From assembly GCF_008039615.1 (NCBI RefSeq), contig NZ_VDUZ01000005.1, forward strand, positions 1 to 64,000: 64,000 nt of DNA, given 5' to 3'. This document shows positions 9,629 to 18,348 of the stretch, in pieces. The stretch's first letter is position 1. Every line of letters begins with the position of its first letter. Below the pieces are notes generated by a model. It was not told the DNA's origin. It did no database searches and saw only the letters and a program-made list of their open reading frames with translations. The stretch comes from Vineibacter terrae (GTDB taxonomy: Bacteria > Pseudomonadota > Alphaproteobacteria > Reyranellales > Reyranellaceae). Both the position numbers and the translations under genes were made by a program.

Positions 9629-10717
9629 GTGGTTGATCGTACTATTCTCGTCGCCGGCGCTTCGGGCATCGTGGGGCGCGCCGCTGTTGCGCGCTTCGCC
9701 GCCGCGCCCGGCACGCAGGTCATCGCGCTGTCGCGGCGCCCGCCCGACCTCGATTGCGCCTACCGTTTCCTGCCGCTCGACCTCACCGATGCCGATGCCT
9801 GCGCCGCGGCCGCGGCCGGCCTGGGCGCGGTCACGCATGTCGTCTTCACGGCCCTCTATGAGAAGCCCGGCCTGATCCGCGGCTGGCGCGATACCGAGCA
9901 GATGCAGACCAATCTCGCCATGCTGCAGAACCTGATGCGGCCGCTGCTGGTTGCGGCGCCGGCGCTGCGGCATGTGACGCTGCTGCAGGGCACCAAGGCC
10001 TATGGCGCGCATCTGCGGCCGATCCGGGTGCCGGCGCGCGAGCGCTGGCCGCGCAACGACCACGCCAACTTCTATTGGCTGCAGGAGGACCGGCTGCGCG
10101 CGGCGCAGAAAGGCCGCGACTGGACGTTCACCATCCTGCGGCCGCAGATCATCTTCGGTCATGGCACGGGCAGCCCCATGAACATGCTGTCGGCCATCGG
10201 CGCCTATGCCGCGATCCTCAAGGCGCGCGGCGAGCCGCTGCACTGGCCGGGCGGCCCCGGCTACCTGGCCGAGGCCGTCTGCGCCGACCTGCTGGCGCGC
10301 GCCATCGACTGGGCCGGCACCAGCCCGGCGGCCGCGGGCGAAACCTTCAACGTCACCAATGGCGACGTCTTCTCCTGGCACAATGTGTGGCCGGCGATCG
10401 CCCAGGCGCTCGGCACGACGCCCGGCGAGGCGCGCCCGCTGCGCCTGGCCCAGGACATGCCGGCGTGCGAGGCCGAATGGGCCGCGGTCGTGCAGCGCCA
10501 TGGCTTGCGGTCCGGCACCCTGAAGCAGTTCGTCGGCGATTCGTTCTTCTATGCCGACTTCAGCTTCGCCCATGGCCGCGAGCTGCCGCCGCCTCCCGCC
10601 CTGGTCAGCACCGTGAAGATTCGCCAGGCGGGTTTTGCCGACTGCCTGGATACCGAGGACATGTTCGCGGCCTGGTTCGCAGCCCTGCAGCGCATGAAGC
10701 TGCTGCCGGCGGCTTGA
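9629..10717 (+). CDS. NAD-dependent epimerase/SDR family oxidoreductase (PRISE-like)
   Basis: This 362-residue Rossmann-fold protein starts with ILVAGASGIVGRAA, a dinucleotide-binding glycine motif, followed by a basic NADP-type turn ALSRRPPD. The NFYWLQEDRL segment and FNVTNGDVFSWHNVWP resemble the progesterone 5-beta-reductase/iridoid synthase-like (PRISE) atypical SDRs, which reduce activated C=C bonds. The start is a GTG preceded by cggagggtc. It lies between a Bug protein and an acyl-CoA dehydrogenase. The substrate is unknown. Confidence 0.8.
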   Translation: MVDRTILVAGASGIVGRAAVARFAAAPGTQVIALSRRPPDLDCAYRFLPLDLTDADACAAAAAGLGAVTHVVFTALYEKPGLIRGWRDTEQMQTNLAMLQNLMRPLLVAAPALRHVTLLQGTKAYGAHLRPIRVPARERWPRNDHANFYWLQEDRLRAAQKGRDWTFTILRPQIIFGHGTGSPMNMLSAIGAYAAILKARGEPLHWPGGPGYLAEAVCADLLARAIDWAGTSPAAAGETFNVTNGDVFSWHNVWPAIAQALGTTPGEARPLRLAQDMPACEAEWAAVVQRHGLRSGTLKQFVGDSFFYADFSFAHGRELPPPPALVSTVKIRQAGFADCLDTEDMFAAWFAALQRMKLLPAA

Positions 10718-10811
10718 TCGTTTCGCGAGCCGGTACCGGCGGCATCCGTCGCTTGGCGCCGGCCGCGGAAGGCCGCAGAACGTCGCTCTCACCGATACGC
10801 CTGGACACGCC

Positions 10812-11957
10812 ATGATCCCCCGCACGCTCTTTTCTTCCGAGCACGAGATGTTCCGCGAAACCGCGCGCCGCTTCGTCGAGCGCGAGATCGCACCGCACTA
10901 CTATCAATGGGAGCAGGATGCGCGGGTGCCGCGCGAGGTCTGGCTCAAGGCCGGGGAGGCCGGCCTGCTGCTGTGCGACGTGCCGGAAGAGTATGGCGGG
11001 ATGGGCGGCGACTTCCGCCACAGCGTGATTGTGATGGAGGAGCTGGGGCGCGCCGGCGCCACCGGCGTGTTCTTCAGCCTGCACTCCGACATCGTCGCGC
11101 CCTACATCCTCAAGTACGGCAGCGAGCAGCTCAAGCGGGCGTGGCTCAACCGCATGGCGACCGGCGAGGCGATCGGCGCCATCGCCATGACCGAGCCCTC
11201 GGCCGGCTCCGACCTGCAGGCGATCCGCACGACGGCCGTGCGCGAAGGCGACGAGTACGTGATCAGCGGCCAGAAGGTGTTCATCTCCAACGGCCAGACC
11301 GCCGACCTGGTGATCGTCGCCTGCAAGACCGATCCCAAGCAGGGCGCCAAGGGCATGAGCCTGATCGTGGTCGAGACAGACCGGCCGGGCTTCCGCCGCG
11401 GCCGGCAGCTCAAGAAGATCGGCATGCACTCACAGGACACCTCGGAGCTGTTCTTCGACCAGGTGCGCGTGCCGGTGAGCAACATCCTCGCCACCGAGGG
11501 CCAGGGCTTCGCGCTGCTGATGAACGAGCTGGCGCAGGAGCGCCTGACCCAGGCGGTGAAGGCGATAGCGGCCTGCGAGGCGGCGCTGGCGTGGACCATC
11601 GACTACGTCACGCAGCGCCACGCCTTCGGCAAGCCGATCGCGGCGTTCCAGAACACGCAGTTCAAGATCGCCGAGATGAAGGCCAGGATCGTGGCCCAGC
11701 GCGTGCTGGTCGACCGCTGCATCGAGCTGCACCTGGAGCGCAAGTTCGACTCGGTCGACGCCGCGATGGCGAAGATGACCACCACGGAGCTGCAGTGCGA
11801 GGTGGTCGACGAGTGCCTGCAGCTGCACGGCGGCTACGGCTACATGACCGAGTTCCCGATCGCGCGCGCCTACGCCGACGCGCGCTACACCAAGATCGCC
11901 GGCGGCTCGATCGAGGTCATGAAGACCATCATCGCCCGCAGCCTGTTCGCGCGTTGA
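10812..11957 (+). CDS. Acyl-CoA dehydrogenase
   Basis: This 381-residue flavoprotein would introduce a trans double bond into an acyl-CoA and pass electrons to ETF. Visible features are AMTEPSAGSDLQAI (FAD/substrate loop), RHAFGKPIAAFQNTQFKIAE, and the C-terminal LHGGYGYMTEFPIARAYADA followed by IAGGSIEVMK. The last motif resembles the long-chain acyl-CoA dehydrogenase pattern YGGTNEIMK, in which the catalytic glutamate lies earlier in the chain (candidate in AIAACEAAL) and not in the YEGT position. Length is normal. It converges on acdS across a hairpin repeat. Confidence 0.92.
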   Translation: MIPRTLFSSEHEMFRETARRFVEREIAPHYYQWEQDARVPREVWLKAGEAGLLLCDVPEEYGGMGGDFRHSVIVMEELGRAGATGVFFSLHSDIVAPYILKYGSEQLKRAWLNRMATGEAIGAIAMTEPSAGSDLQAIRTTAVREGDEYVISGQKVFISNGQTADLVIVACKTDPKQGAKGMSLIVVETDRPGFRRGRQLKKIGMHSQDTSELFFDQVRVPVSNILATEGQGFALLMNELAQERLTQAVKAIAACEAALAWTIDYVTQRHAFGKPIAAFQNTQFKIAEMKARIVAQRVLVDRCIELHLERKFDSVDAAMAKMTTTELQCEVVDECLQLHGGYGYMTEFPIARAYADARYTKIAGGSIEVMKTIIARSLFAR

Positions 11958-11984
11958 GGCTGCGAGCCTTCATCCTGGACAAGC

Positions 11985-12072
11985 TGTCATCCCGAGCGCA
12001 GCGAGGGATCTCCCGCGACTGACGCACCGTGCGCCTTGTCGCGGGAGATCCCTCGCTGCGCTCGGGATGACG
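11985..12072. repeat. Inverted repeat 'gtcatcccgagcg', second copy
   Basis: The arms ctgtcatcccgagcgcagcg agggatctcccgcg and their complement flank a 24-nt centre that is itself similar to the 6538 copy (gacgcaccgtgcgcc versus gacgcacagtgcgcc). Arm differences between the two copies are compensated (gta/tac to gca/tgc, cctg/cagg to cccg/cggg), as expected if the folded structure is conserved. It lies between convergent genes. Confidence 0.87.
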
Positions 12073-12085
12073 GAGGCCTTCACCC

Positions 12086-13099
12086 TCAGCCGTTGCGGAA
12101 CGCGTAGGCGTAGCCGTTGATCGCCGGCACGCCACCAAGATGGGCGTACAGGATCCTCGAGCCGGCCGGGAAATAGCCTTTCTTCACCAGGTCGATCATG
12201 GCCTGCATCGACTTGCCCTCGTAGACCGGGTCGGTCATGACGCCTTCCAGCCGCGCGCACAGCCGGATCGCGGCCTTGGTCTCTTCCGAGGGCACGCCGT
12301 AGCAGGGATAGGCATAGTCCTCGATCAGCACGACGTCGTCGTCAGTGACCGGCGTGCCGAGCGACACCAGGTCGGCGGTCTTCCGCGCGATGTCGAGCAC
12401 CTGCGCCTTGGTCTGCGCCGGCGTCGCCGACGCATCGATGCCGATCACCCGGCGCTGGCGTCCGTCCTTGGCGAAGCCGACCAGCATGCCGGCATGGGTC
12501 GAGCCGGTGACGGTGCAGACGACGACGTAGTCGAACCGGAAGCCGAGATCCTGCTCCTGGGCCCGCACCTCCTCGGCGAAGCCGACATAGCCCAGGCCGC
12601 CGAACTTGTGCACCGAGGCGCCGGCGGGGATCGCGTACGGCTTGCCGCCCCTGGCCTTGATGTCGGCGATGGCGTTCTCCCAGCTCTGCCGGATGCCGAT
12701 GTCGAAGCCGGCGTCGACCAGCTCGACCTCGGCGCCCATGACCCGGCTCAGCAGGATGTTGCCGACGCGATCGTAGACCGCGTCCTCGTGCGGCACCCAG
12801 GCCTCCTGCACCAGCCGGCATTTCATGCCCAGCCGCGCCGCCGTCGCCGCCACCATGCGCGTATGGTTGGATTGCACGCCGCCGATCGAGACCAGCGTGT
12901 CGGCGCCTGATGCGATGGCGTCGGGCACGATGTACTCCAGCTTGCGCAGCTTGTTGCCGCCGAAGGCGAGGCCGGAGTTGCAATCCTCGCGCTTGGCGAA
13001 GATCTCGACGCCGCCGCCGAGATGGGCCGAGAGCCGTGCCATCCGTTCGATCGGCGTCGGCCCGAAGGTCAGCTTGTAGCGCTCGAATTTCTCCAGCAT
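12086..13099 (-). CDS. acdS: 1-aminocyclopropane-1-carboxylate deaminase
   Basis: This 337-residue PLP enzyme would cleave ACC, the plant ethylene precursor, to 2-oxobutyrate and ammonia. The PLP lysine lies in [10 protein letters not shown] (Lys50, equal to Lys51 of the Pseudomonas enzyme). The residues that separate true ACC deaminases from D-cysteine desulfhydrases are present: Glu294 in DPVYEGKSM and the leucine in LYAHLGGV (counterparts of Glu295 and Leu322). TGSTHAGM is the phosphate-binding loop. Length is normal. A divergent Lrp-family gene lies 156 bp away, the standard arrangement for ACC-responsive control. It implies association with plants or plant-derived ACC. Confidence 0.93.
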   Translation of the reverse strand: MLEKFERYKLTFGPTPIERMARLSAHLGGGVEIFAKREDCNSGLAFGGNKLRKLEYIVPDAIASGADTLVSIGGVQSNHTRMVAATAARLGMKCRLVQEAWVPHEDAVYDRVGNILLSRVMGAEVELVDAGFDIGIRQSWENAIADIKARGGKPYAIPAGASVHKFGGLGYVGFAEEVRAQEQDLGFRFDYVVVCTVTGSTHAGMLVGFAKDGRQRRVIGIDASATPAQTKAQVLDIARKTADLVSLGTPVTDDDVVLIEDYAYPCYGVPSEETKAAIRLCARLEGVMTDPVYEGKSMQAMIDLVKKGYFPAGSRILYAHLGGVPAINGYAYAFRNG

Positions 13100-13210
13100 G
13101 TGATGCCTCCCTGTGGCGCGAACGACCGGAGGCTAACGCAGGTTGCGGGAAAGGTGCTCTCTGGTTGATTGCCTGTCCGTGGCCCTTGGCACCTGCCGAG
13201 GAGGAGAGTT

Positions 13211-13219
13211 TGGTATGAT
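13211..13219 (+). promoter_or_regulatory. Candidate extended -10 promoter of the Lrp gene
   Basis: TGgTATGAT is an extended -10 element 36 bp upstream of the Lrp start, in the 156-bp divergent interval that must also hold the acdS promoter and the Lrp binding sites. No good -35 is seen, which is tolerated with an extended -10. Confidence 0.35.
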
Positions 13220-13255
13220 CTCTCGGGCCGGCACCAGGATACGGAAGGTTCTTCC

Positions 13256-13720
13256 ATGGCCGACGAATTGGACAGGATCGACCTGAAGATCCTGCGCCTG
13301 CTGCAGAAGGACGGGCGGCTGACCAATGCCGAGCTGGCGCAGCGCGTCAACGTGAGCGCCGCCACCTGCCATCGCCGCACGCAGCGTCTGTTCGACGCCG
13401 GCTATGTAACGGGCGTGCGTGCCGCCATCGCGCCCGACCGCGTCAACCGCGGCACGCTGGTGGTGGTCGGCGTCGTGCTCGACCGTTCGACGCCGGAAAG
13501 CTTCGCCGCCTTCGAGGCCGCGATCCGCAAGCTGCCGGCGGTGCTCGACTGCCACCTGGTCGCCGGCGATTTCGACTACTTCCTGAAGATCCGGGTGCAT
13601 GACATCGCCGATTTCAACCGCCTGCACGGCAGCCGGCTGATCGCGGTGCCCGGCGTGCGCCAGACCCGCACCTTCTTCGTGATGAAGGAGGTCGTCGACA
13701 ACGCGCCGCTGGACTTTTGA
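13256..13720 (+). CDS. acdR: Lrp/AsnC family regulator, probable AcdR
   Basis: This 154-residue protein has an N-terminal winged helix-turn-helix (ELDRIDLKILRLLQKDGRLT then NAELAQRVNVSAATCHRRTQ) and a C-terminal RAM effector-binding domain ending in VPGVRQTRTFFVMKEVV. The ATG at 13256 gives the family-standard length; an in-frame start further upstream would add a non-homologous stretch. Its divergent position next to acdS matches the AcdR/AcdB arrangement in which the Lrp protein activates acdS in response to ACC. The symbol rests on context as well as family. Confidence 0.85.
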   Translation: MADELDRIDLKILRLLQKDGRLTNAELAQRVNVSAATCHRRTQRLFDAGYVTGVRAAIAPDRVNRGTLVVVGVVLDRSTPESFAAFEAAIRKLPAVLDCHLVAGDFDYFLKIRVHDIADFNRLHGSRLIAVPGVRQTRTFFVMKEVVDNAPLDF

Positions 13721-13722
13721 CA

Positions 13723-13850
13723 CCCTCCCCCAACGCAGTTGGGGGAGGTGGCCGAAGGCCGGAGGGGGAGCCCACGTGATCTTCATTACATAGATCTCGT
13801 CAGCTCCCCTCCGCCCCTTCGGGGCACCTCCCCAGCAAAGCTGGGGAGGA
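13723..13850. repeat. Long palindromic repeat, 'cctcccccaacgcagttggggg' family
   Basis: This element belongs to the 1960-2080 family: cctcccccaacgcagttggg with ggccgaaggccggaggggga on the left, ctcccctccgccccttcggg and cctccccagcaaagctgggg on the right, with a shorter AT-rich centre. It separates the convergent acdR and Bug genes and could terminate both. Confidence 0.9.
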
Positions 13851-13878
13851 AGATGTGGCCCCTCCGTAGCGTACGACC

Positions 13879-14844
13879 TCAATCGAGCGAGATCTTCAAC
13901 TCCTTGATCAGCGCGCCCCATTTCGTCGACTCGGCGCGCACCGTCTCGGCAAACTGCTCCGGCGTGCTGGAGATCGGCTCGACGCCCAGCTCGTCGAAGC
14001 GCTTGACCACGGTCGGGCTGCCGACCGCTTTCACCAGCTCGGCATTGAGGCGCTCGACGATCGGCTTGGGCGTGCCGGCCGGCGCGGCCAGGCCCTGCAG
14101 GGCGTAGGCCTCGCTGTCGGCGACGCCGGCCTCGGCCAGGGTCGGCACGTCGGGCAACGCCGCCAGGCGCTTGGCCGAGGCGACGGCCAGTACCCGCACC
14201 TTGCCCGAGCGCACGTGCTGGATGCCGGCCGCGAGGTCTAGGAACATCGACGGCACCTGGCCCGCGATCAGGTCCTGCACCGCCGGCGCGGCGCCTTTGT
14301 AGGGCACGTGCAGGCCCTTGCTGCCGCTGCGCTGGTTGAACAGCTCCATCGCCAGGTGATGCGGCGTGCCGATGCCCGGCGTCGCGTAGCCCAGCGGCTC
14401 CTTGGCCGCGGCGCGCAGGGCGATGAACTCCTTCACCGTCCTGGCCTCGACCGACGGGTGCACGACCAGCAGCAGGTTGAAGCGCGCCATCATGCCGATC
14501 AGCACGAAGTCCTTGGCCGGATCGTAGGGCAGCGTCTTGTAGAGGTGCGGGTTGGAGGACAGCGTGCTGGTGTCGCCGGTGCCGATCGTGTAGCCGTCGG
14601 GCTTGGACTGCTTCAGCGCCTCGGCGCCGATGATCGTGGCCGCGCCGGGCTTGTTGTCGACGATGATCTGCTGGCCCAGCCCGGCCTTCATCTCTTCCGC
14701 CAGCGTGCGGGCCACCACGTCGGTGCCGCCGCCGGCCGGATACGGCACGATCCAGCGGATCGGCTGCGACGGATAGGCTTGCGCCAGCGCCGGCAGGGGA
14801 ACCGCCAGCGACAGGCCGGTGGCGAGCAGCGTGCGACGATGCAT
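13879..14844 (-). CDS. Bug/TctC family periplasmic solute-binding protein
   Basis: This 321-residue protein begins with a signal peptide (MHRRTLLATGLSLAVPLPAL, cleavage near ALAQA) and shows the family motifs YPSQPIRWIVPYPAGGGTDV, NKPGAATIIGAEAL, VPYKGAAPAVQDLIAGQV and PDVPTLAEAGV. The ATG is preceded by gagggagatgtcgc. No transporter membrane subunits are adjacent; it stands between a palindromic repeat and mobB on the same strand, 32 bp upstream of... the mobB stop side, so mobB is transcribed toward it. The ligand is unknown. Confidence 0.9.
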   Translation of the reverse strand: MHRRTLLATGLSLAVPLPALAQAYPSQPIRWIVPYPAGGGTDVVARTLAEEMKAGLGQQIIVDNKPGAATIIGAEALKQSKPDGYTIGTGDTSTLSSNPHLYKTLPYDPAKDFVLIGMMARFNLLLVVHPSVEARTVKEFIALRAAAKEPLGYATPGIGTPHHLAMELFNQRSGSKGLHVPYKGAAPAVQDLIAGQVPSMFLDLAAGIQHVRSGKVRVLAVASAKRLAALPDVPTLAEAGVADSEAYALQGLAAPAGTPKPIVERLNAELVKAVGSPTVVKRFDELGVEPISSTPEQFAETVRAESTKWGALIKELKISLD

Positions 14845-14876
14845 GCGACATCTCCCTCGTGAGCTTCGTTGTCCGA

Positions 14877-15380
14877 CTATTCTTGCCGCAGCCAGGCTTC
14901 GATGAACGAAGCCACCGCCTCGGTGTCGTCGAGGTCGAGCCAGGGATGAGCCGCGCCGGCATGATGGTCGGCGCGCGGCGCCGCCACGGCGAGCAGGCCG
15001 GGGTCATCGCCGGCGCGCAGCGGCTTGCCTTCGGCGGCACGCCAGACCTCGATGCGGGGATGGGTGTGCCCGGTGAAGCCTTCGACCAGGATCAGGTCGA
15101 CGGGCGTCATGCGCGCCAGCAGCGCCTCCAGCGTGATCTCGCCGCCCTCGCGGTTCTCCCGCATCAAGGCCCAGCGCCGCTCCGACGCCACCATCACCTC
15201 GTGCGCGCCGGCCTTGCGGTGGCGCCAGGAATCCTTGCCTTCGGTGTCGACGTCGAAGCCGTGATGCGAGCGCTTGACGGTCGAGACCGTGATGCCATGT
15301 GCGATCAGGCAGGGCAACAGCCGCTCGATGAGGCTCGTCTTGCCGCTGCCGCTCCAGCCTACGATGCCCAGAAGTTTCAT
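14877..15380 (-). CDS. mobB: Molybdopterin-guanine dinucleotide biosynthesis protein MobB
   Basis: This 167-residue GTP-binding adaptor works with MobA in attaching GMP to molybdopterin, making the bis-MGD cofactor of formate dehydrogenases. It starts MKLLGIVGWSGSGKTSL with a P-loop at residues 8-15, followed by TVKRSHHGFDVDTEGKDSWR and LILVEGFTGHTHPRIEVWR, all diagnostic for MobB. The internal ATG at 15380 is chosen because it puts the P-loop at the usual distance; an upstream in-frame start would add 13 unrelated residues. It follows selD by 54 bp on the same strand, so the two probably share a transcript serving the formate dehydrogenase. Confidence 0.92.
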   Translation of the reverse strand: MKLLGIVGWSGSGKTSLIERLLPCLIAHGITVSTVKRSHHGFDVDTEGKDSWRHRKAGAHEVMVASERRWALMRENREGGEITLEALLARMTPVDLILVEGFTGHTHPRIEVWRAAEGKPLRAGDDPGLLAVAAPRADHHAGAAHPWLDLDDTEAVASFIEAWLRQE

Positions 15381-15434
15381 GTCGAACGCTGCCCACTGCT
15401 CCCTGGCCGATAGGTGCACGACGCGGCAAGAACG

Positions 15435-17669
15435 TCAATCGACCAGCGCGATGCGTGGCCCGGCGCCGGCGCGCGGCAGCACGCGGCCGATGACCGCCGC
15501 GTCCGGCGCATGGGGCCGCAGCGCCGCCAGCAGCGCGTCGGCCTTGTCGGCCGCGATGCCGATCAGCAGACCGCCGGAGGTCTGCGGGTCGAACAACAGA
15601 CCTGCACGGGTGGTGGCCAATGCCATGAACCGCTCGCCGGCGGCACGGTTGGCCGGCGCCATGGTGCTTTCGATGCCGCGCGCCGCCAGATCGGCCGCGC
15701 CAGGCAGGGTTGGCACGGCGCCCAGCGACAGCTCGGCGTCGAGGACCGAGGCACGCAGCATCTCGAGCAGATGGCCGGCCAGCCCGAAGCCCGTGATGTC
15801 GGTGCAGGCGATGGCGCCGGCCGCCCGGGCCGCTTCCCCCGGGGGACCGTTGGACCGCAGCATGGAGTCGATCGCGGCGATGACCCAGGGCGCGCGTGCC
15901 TCGCCGCGCATGTCGGCCGCGAACAGCGCGCCGGTGCCCAGCGCCTTGGTGAGGATCAGGGTATCGCCGGCCTTCAGGGCGCCCTTGCGCAGCAATTGTG
16001 CTAGCGGCGCCAGGCCGTTCACGGTCAGGCCCAGGCTGAGCTCCATGCCCTCGCCGGTGTGGCCGCCGATCAGCGTCGCGCCGGCGTGCTTGAGCTCCTC
16101 GACCACGCCGCGCAGCAGCGCCCGCAGGTCGTTCTCCTGCAGCCGCGGCGGGGCGTGCGGCAGCACGGCGGTCATCAGCGCGCTGTGCGCCGCCGCGCCG
16201 GTGGCGAAGAGGTCGGACAGGCAGTGCAGCGACGCGATGCGTCCGAACAGCCAGGGATCGTCGATCAGGGCGCGGAAGAAATCGACGCTCTGCACCAGGG
16301 CCTGGCCCGGCGGCACGGCGATCGCCGAGGCATCCTCGGCCTCGCGCACGCCCAGCAGCACGCCCTCGCGTGGCGGGATGGCGACGTCGTGCAGCGCGCG
16401 GCGCAGGATGTCACCGTCGATCTTGGCGCCGCAGCCGGCGCAGCGCATCGCAGCCATCGCGTCGCCGCCGTCCGCCGCCGCCGGCGCCATGCCGCCCATC
16501 GCCATCGCGCCCGGCCGCAGCGCCTGGTACATGCGCATCCAGCGCCGGTCGATACGGTTCTTCCAGCGCCACACCCAGTCGCCGCGCACCCACAGCCGGC
16601 CGCGCGCGCCCACGGCATGCTGGTTGCCGGTGGAGACCAGGGTCAGGAACCGGCGTTGCGGGACATAGGCCTGCAGCGCTGCGTCGGGCGATCCCAGCAG
16701 ATTGTGGGCCAGCACCGGTCCTTCGCGGACGGCGAACACGCCGGCCTTGGCCAGGGGCCGCGGCCCGAAGGCGATGACGTCGCCGGCGCCGAACACGTCG
16801 GCGTGCGAAGTCGATTGCAGGTACTGGTTCACCTTGACGAAGCCGCGGTCGTCCAGCGCCAGGCCGGTGTCGCGCAGCCATGCCGGCGCGCCGGCATCGA
16901 CCACCCAGAGCGTCACGTCGCTCGGCATCGTCGTGCCGTCGTCGAGCACGACGGCATCGGCCTGCACCTCTTTGACGCTCTGTCCGGTCGTCACCGCCAC
17001 GCCGCGCTCGGCCAGCACGGCGCTGAAGATCCGCTGCACCGCCGGCGGGTGCGTCGGCAGGACCGTGGCGCTCTTGGTCACCAGGGCGAACGATGCCTTG
17101 CCGCCCAGCCCTGCCTGGGCCAACCGGTGCTGCAGCGCCAGGCACAGCTCGACGCCGCCGGCGCCGGCGCCGATCACGGTGATGCGCCGCTTCTCGATGC
17201 CATCACGTAGCCCCGCCTCGATCGCGGCCCAGCCGCGGCGGAACCCGTCCACGGGTTTCACGGGCAGCGTGTGCTGCGCCGCGCCCGGCACGCTGGCCAT
17301 GTCGGGCCGCGAGCCGATATCGAGCGACAGTCGCTCGAACGGCACCGGCGGGCGACGGTCGCACAGCACCTGCTGGCCGATCAGGTCCAGGCCGATGGCC
17401 TCGGCGTGATAGAGCCGGGCGCCTGCCGCCTGGCACAGCGGCCGCAGGTCGATATGGGCATCGCCGTGGCTGTAGTGCCCGGCCAGCAGCCCCGGCAGCA
17501 TGCCGGAATAGGGTGTCTCCAGGTCGCGCGCGATCACGGTCAGCCGCACATGCGCCGGCCGCTTCATCGCCGCCTGCCGCAGCACCTCGACATGCGCGTG
17601 CCCGCCGCCGACGAGGACGAGCTCGAGGCGCGGTTTGACGGTGGTCGCGAGGGACAAAGCGGATGACAC
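15435..17669 (-). CDS. selD: FAD/NAD(P) oxidoreductase-selenide,water dikinase fusion
   Basis: This 744-residue protein has two enzymes in one chain. Residues about 15-400 form a pyridine nucleotide-disulfide oxidoreductase of NADH dehydrogenase type (LVLVGGGHAHVEVL, TVIGAGAGGVELCLAL, DVFGAGDVI). Residues about 405-744 form SelD, which makes selenophosphate from selenide and ATP (MRCAGCGAKI, QSVDFFRALI, LIGGHTGEGMELSLGL, DPQTSGGLLIG). In the SelD active-site loop the catalytic cysteine (Cys413) and lysine (Lys416) of the Cys-x-x-Lys motif are kept, while the second cysteine of E. coli SelD (GCGCK) is alanine. The start is GTG. Fused forms like this are known; the oxidoreductase may supply reduced selenium. 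ParE ends 9 bp upstream. Confidence 0.92.
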   Translation of the reverse strand: MSSALSLATTVKPRLELVLVGGGHAHVEVLRQAAMKRPAHVRLTVIARDLETPYSGMLPGLLAGHYSHGDAHIDLRPLCQAAGARLYHAEAIGLDLIGQQVLCDRRPPVPFERLSLDIGSRPDMASVPGAAQHTLPVKPVDGFRRGWAAIEAGLRDGIEKRRITVIGAGAGGVELCLALQHRLAQAGLGGKASFALVTKSATVLPTHPPAVQRIFSAVLAERGVAVTTGQSVKEVQADAVVLDDGTTMPSDVTLWVVDAGAPAWLRDTGLALDDRGFVKVNQYLQSTSHADVFGAGDVIAFGPRPLAKAGVFAVREGPVLAHNLLGSPDAALQAYVPQRRFLTLVSTGNQHAVGARGRLWVRGDWVWRWKNRIDRRWMRMYQALRPGAMAMGGMAPAAADGGDAMAAMRCAGCGAKIDGDILRRALHDVAIPPREGVLLGVREAEDASAIAVPPGQALVQSVDFFRALIDDPWLFGRIASLHCLSDLFATGAAAHSALMTAVLPHAPPRLQENDLRALLRGVVEELKHAGATLIGGHTGEGMELSLGLTVNGLAPLAQLLRKGALKAGDTLILTKALGTGALFAADMRGEARAPWVIAAIDSMLRSNGPPGEAARAAGAIACTDITGFGLAGHLLEMLRASVLDAELSLGAVPTLPGAADLAARGIESTMAPANRAAGERFMALATTRAGLLFDPQTSGGLLIGIAADKADALLAALRPHAPDAAVIGRVLPRAGAGPRIALVD

Positions 17670-17678
17670 GATCGATGC

Positions 17679-18050
17679 CTACTCCCCGACACTATAGTCG
17701 GCGGGCAGGTGCCGCTCTATCTCCATGGCATCGTGCAAAACACGACCGATGTCGATCAGATCCGTCGTGGCAAGACGATAGTGGATCAAATGACGCGGCC
17801 GGGCCACAATGCCATGCTCATGCCGCGTCCGGTCGCGACTATGCCGCAAATGGTGGCTACGGACGTTTTTGCCAAGCTCCGGTTGCGCCAAGCCGCCGAC
17901 TCGCATCGGATCGGCCATGAGGTCACGCAGCCCGCTGATCAGGAGTATTTCGTATCGCTCGCGGGCGAGTGCGCCGAATTGCGACTGTGAATACGCCAGC
18001 AAATCGCGGATGTCGGCCTCGGCGGCCGCTGCGAGTCGATAGGCGGGCAT
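17679..18050 (-). CDS. parE: ParE/RelE family toxin
   Basis: This 123-residue protein starts YRLAAAAEADIRDLLAYSQS, the typical ParE/RelE opening, and contains GLRDLMADP and a C-terminal IDIGRVLHDAMEIERHL, matching the ParE fold end (RVLH.xMD). ParE toxins poison DNA gyrase. It is preceded by the antitoxin gene with a 10-bp gap and followed by selD after only 9 bp, so parD, parE and selD look co-transcribed. It is slightly longer than the usual 95-105 residues, with a C-terminal extension. Confidence 0.85.
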   Translation of the reverse strand: MPAYRLAAAAEADIRDLLAYSQSQFGALARERYEILLISGLRDLMADPMRVGGLAQPELGKNVRSHHLRHSRDRTRHEHGIVARPRHLIHYRLATTDLIDIGRVLHDAMEIERHLPADYSVGE

Positions 18051-18060
18051 GCCTTAGGAA

Positions 18061-18348
18061 TCAGGTCTTGTCGGCGCGCGCGCCTGCCTGCCGCCCCAAT
18101 TCACGGATCAGGTCCTCGAGGTTGTCGTCATCAATGTGTCGGTAGCGGCTGCCGTCGATGTCGCTGAAGCCGGACCGCGCCGCTTCTTGAAGTACCTTGA
18201 GTTTGGCAGCCTCCCGCGCCTCGCATTGTTCCACCAGCCTCAGGCCATCGCGCAGCACCTCGCTGGCGTTCTGATAGCGCCCCGATTTCACCAGCTTGTC
18301 GATCACCTTCTCATGGTGATCGGTCAACACGACGTTGCGGGCGGGCAT
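18061..18348 (-). CDS. parD: ParD family antitoxin
   Basis: This 95-residue protein has a ribbon-helix-helix start (NVVLTDHHEKVIDKLVKSGR then YQNASEVLRDGLRLVEQ) that would dimerise, bind the operon promoter and be followed by a C-terminal toxin-neutralising tail (ARSGFSDIDGSRYRHIDDD). It lies directly upstream of parE. Autoregulation by the ParD-ParE complex is the family rule and would place the downstream selD under partial toxin-antitoxin promoter control. Confidence 0.88.
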   Translation of the reverse strand: MPARNVVLTDHHEKVIDKLVKSGRYQNASEVLRDGLRLVEQCEAREAAKLKVLQEAARSGFSDIDGSRYRHIDDDNLEDLIRELGRQAGARADKT

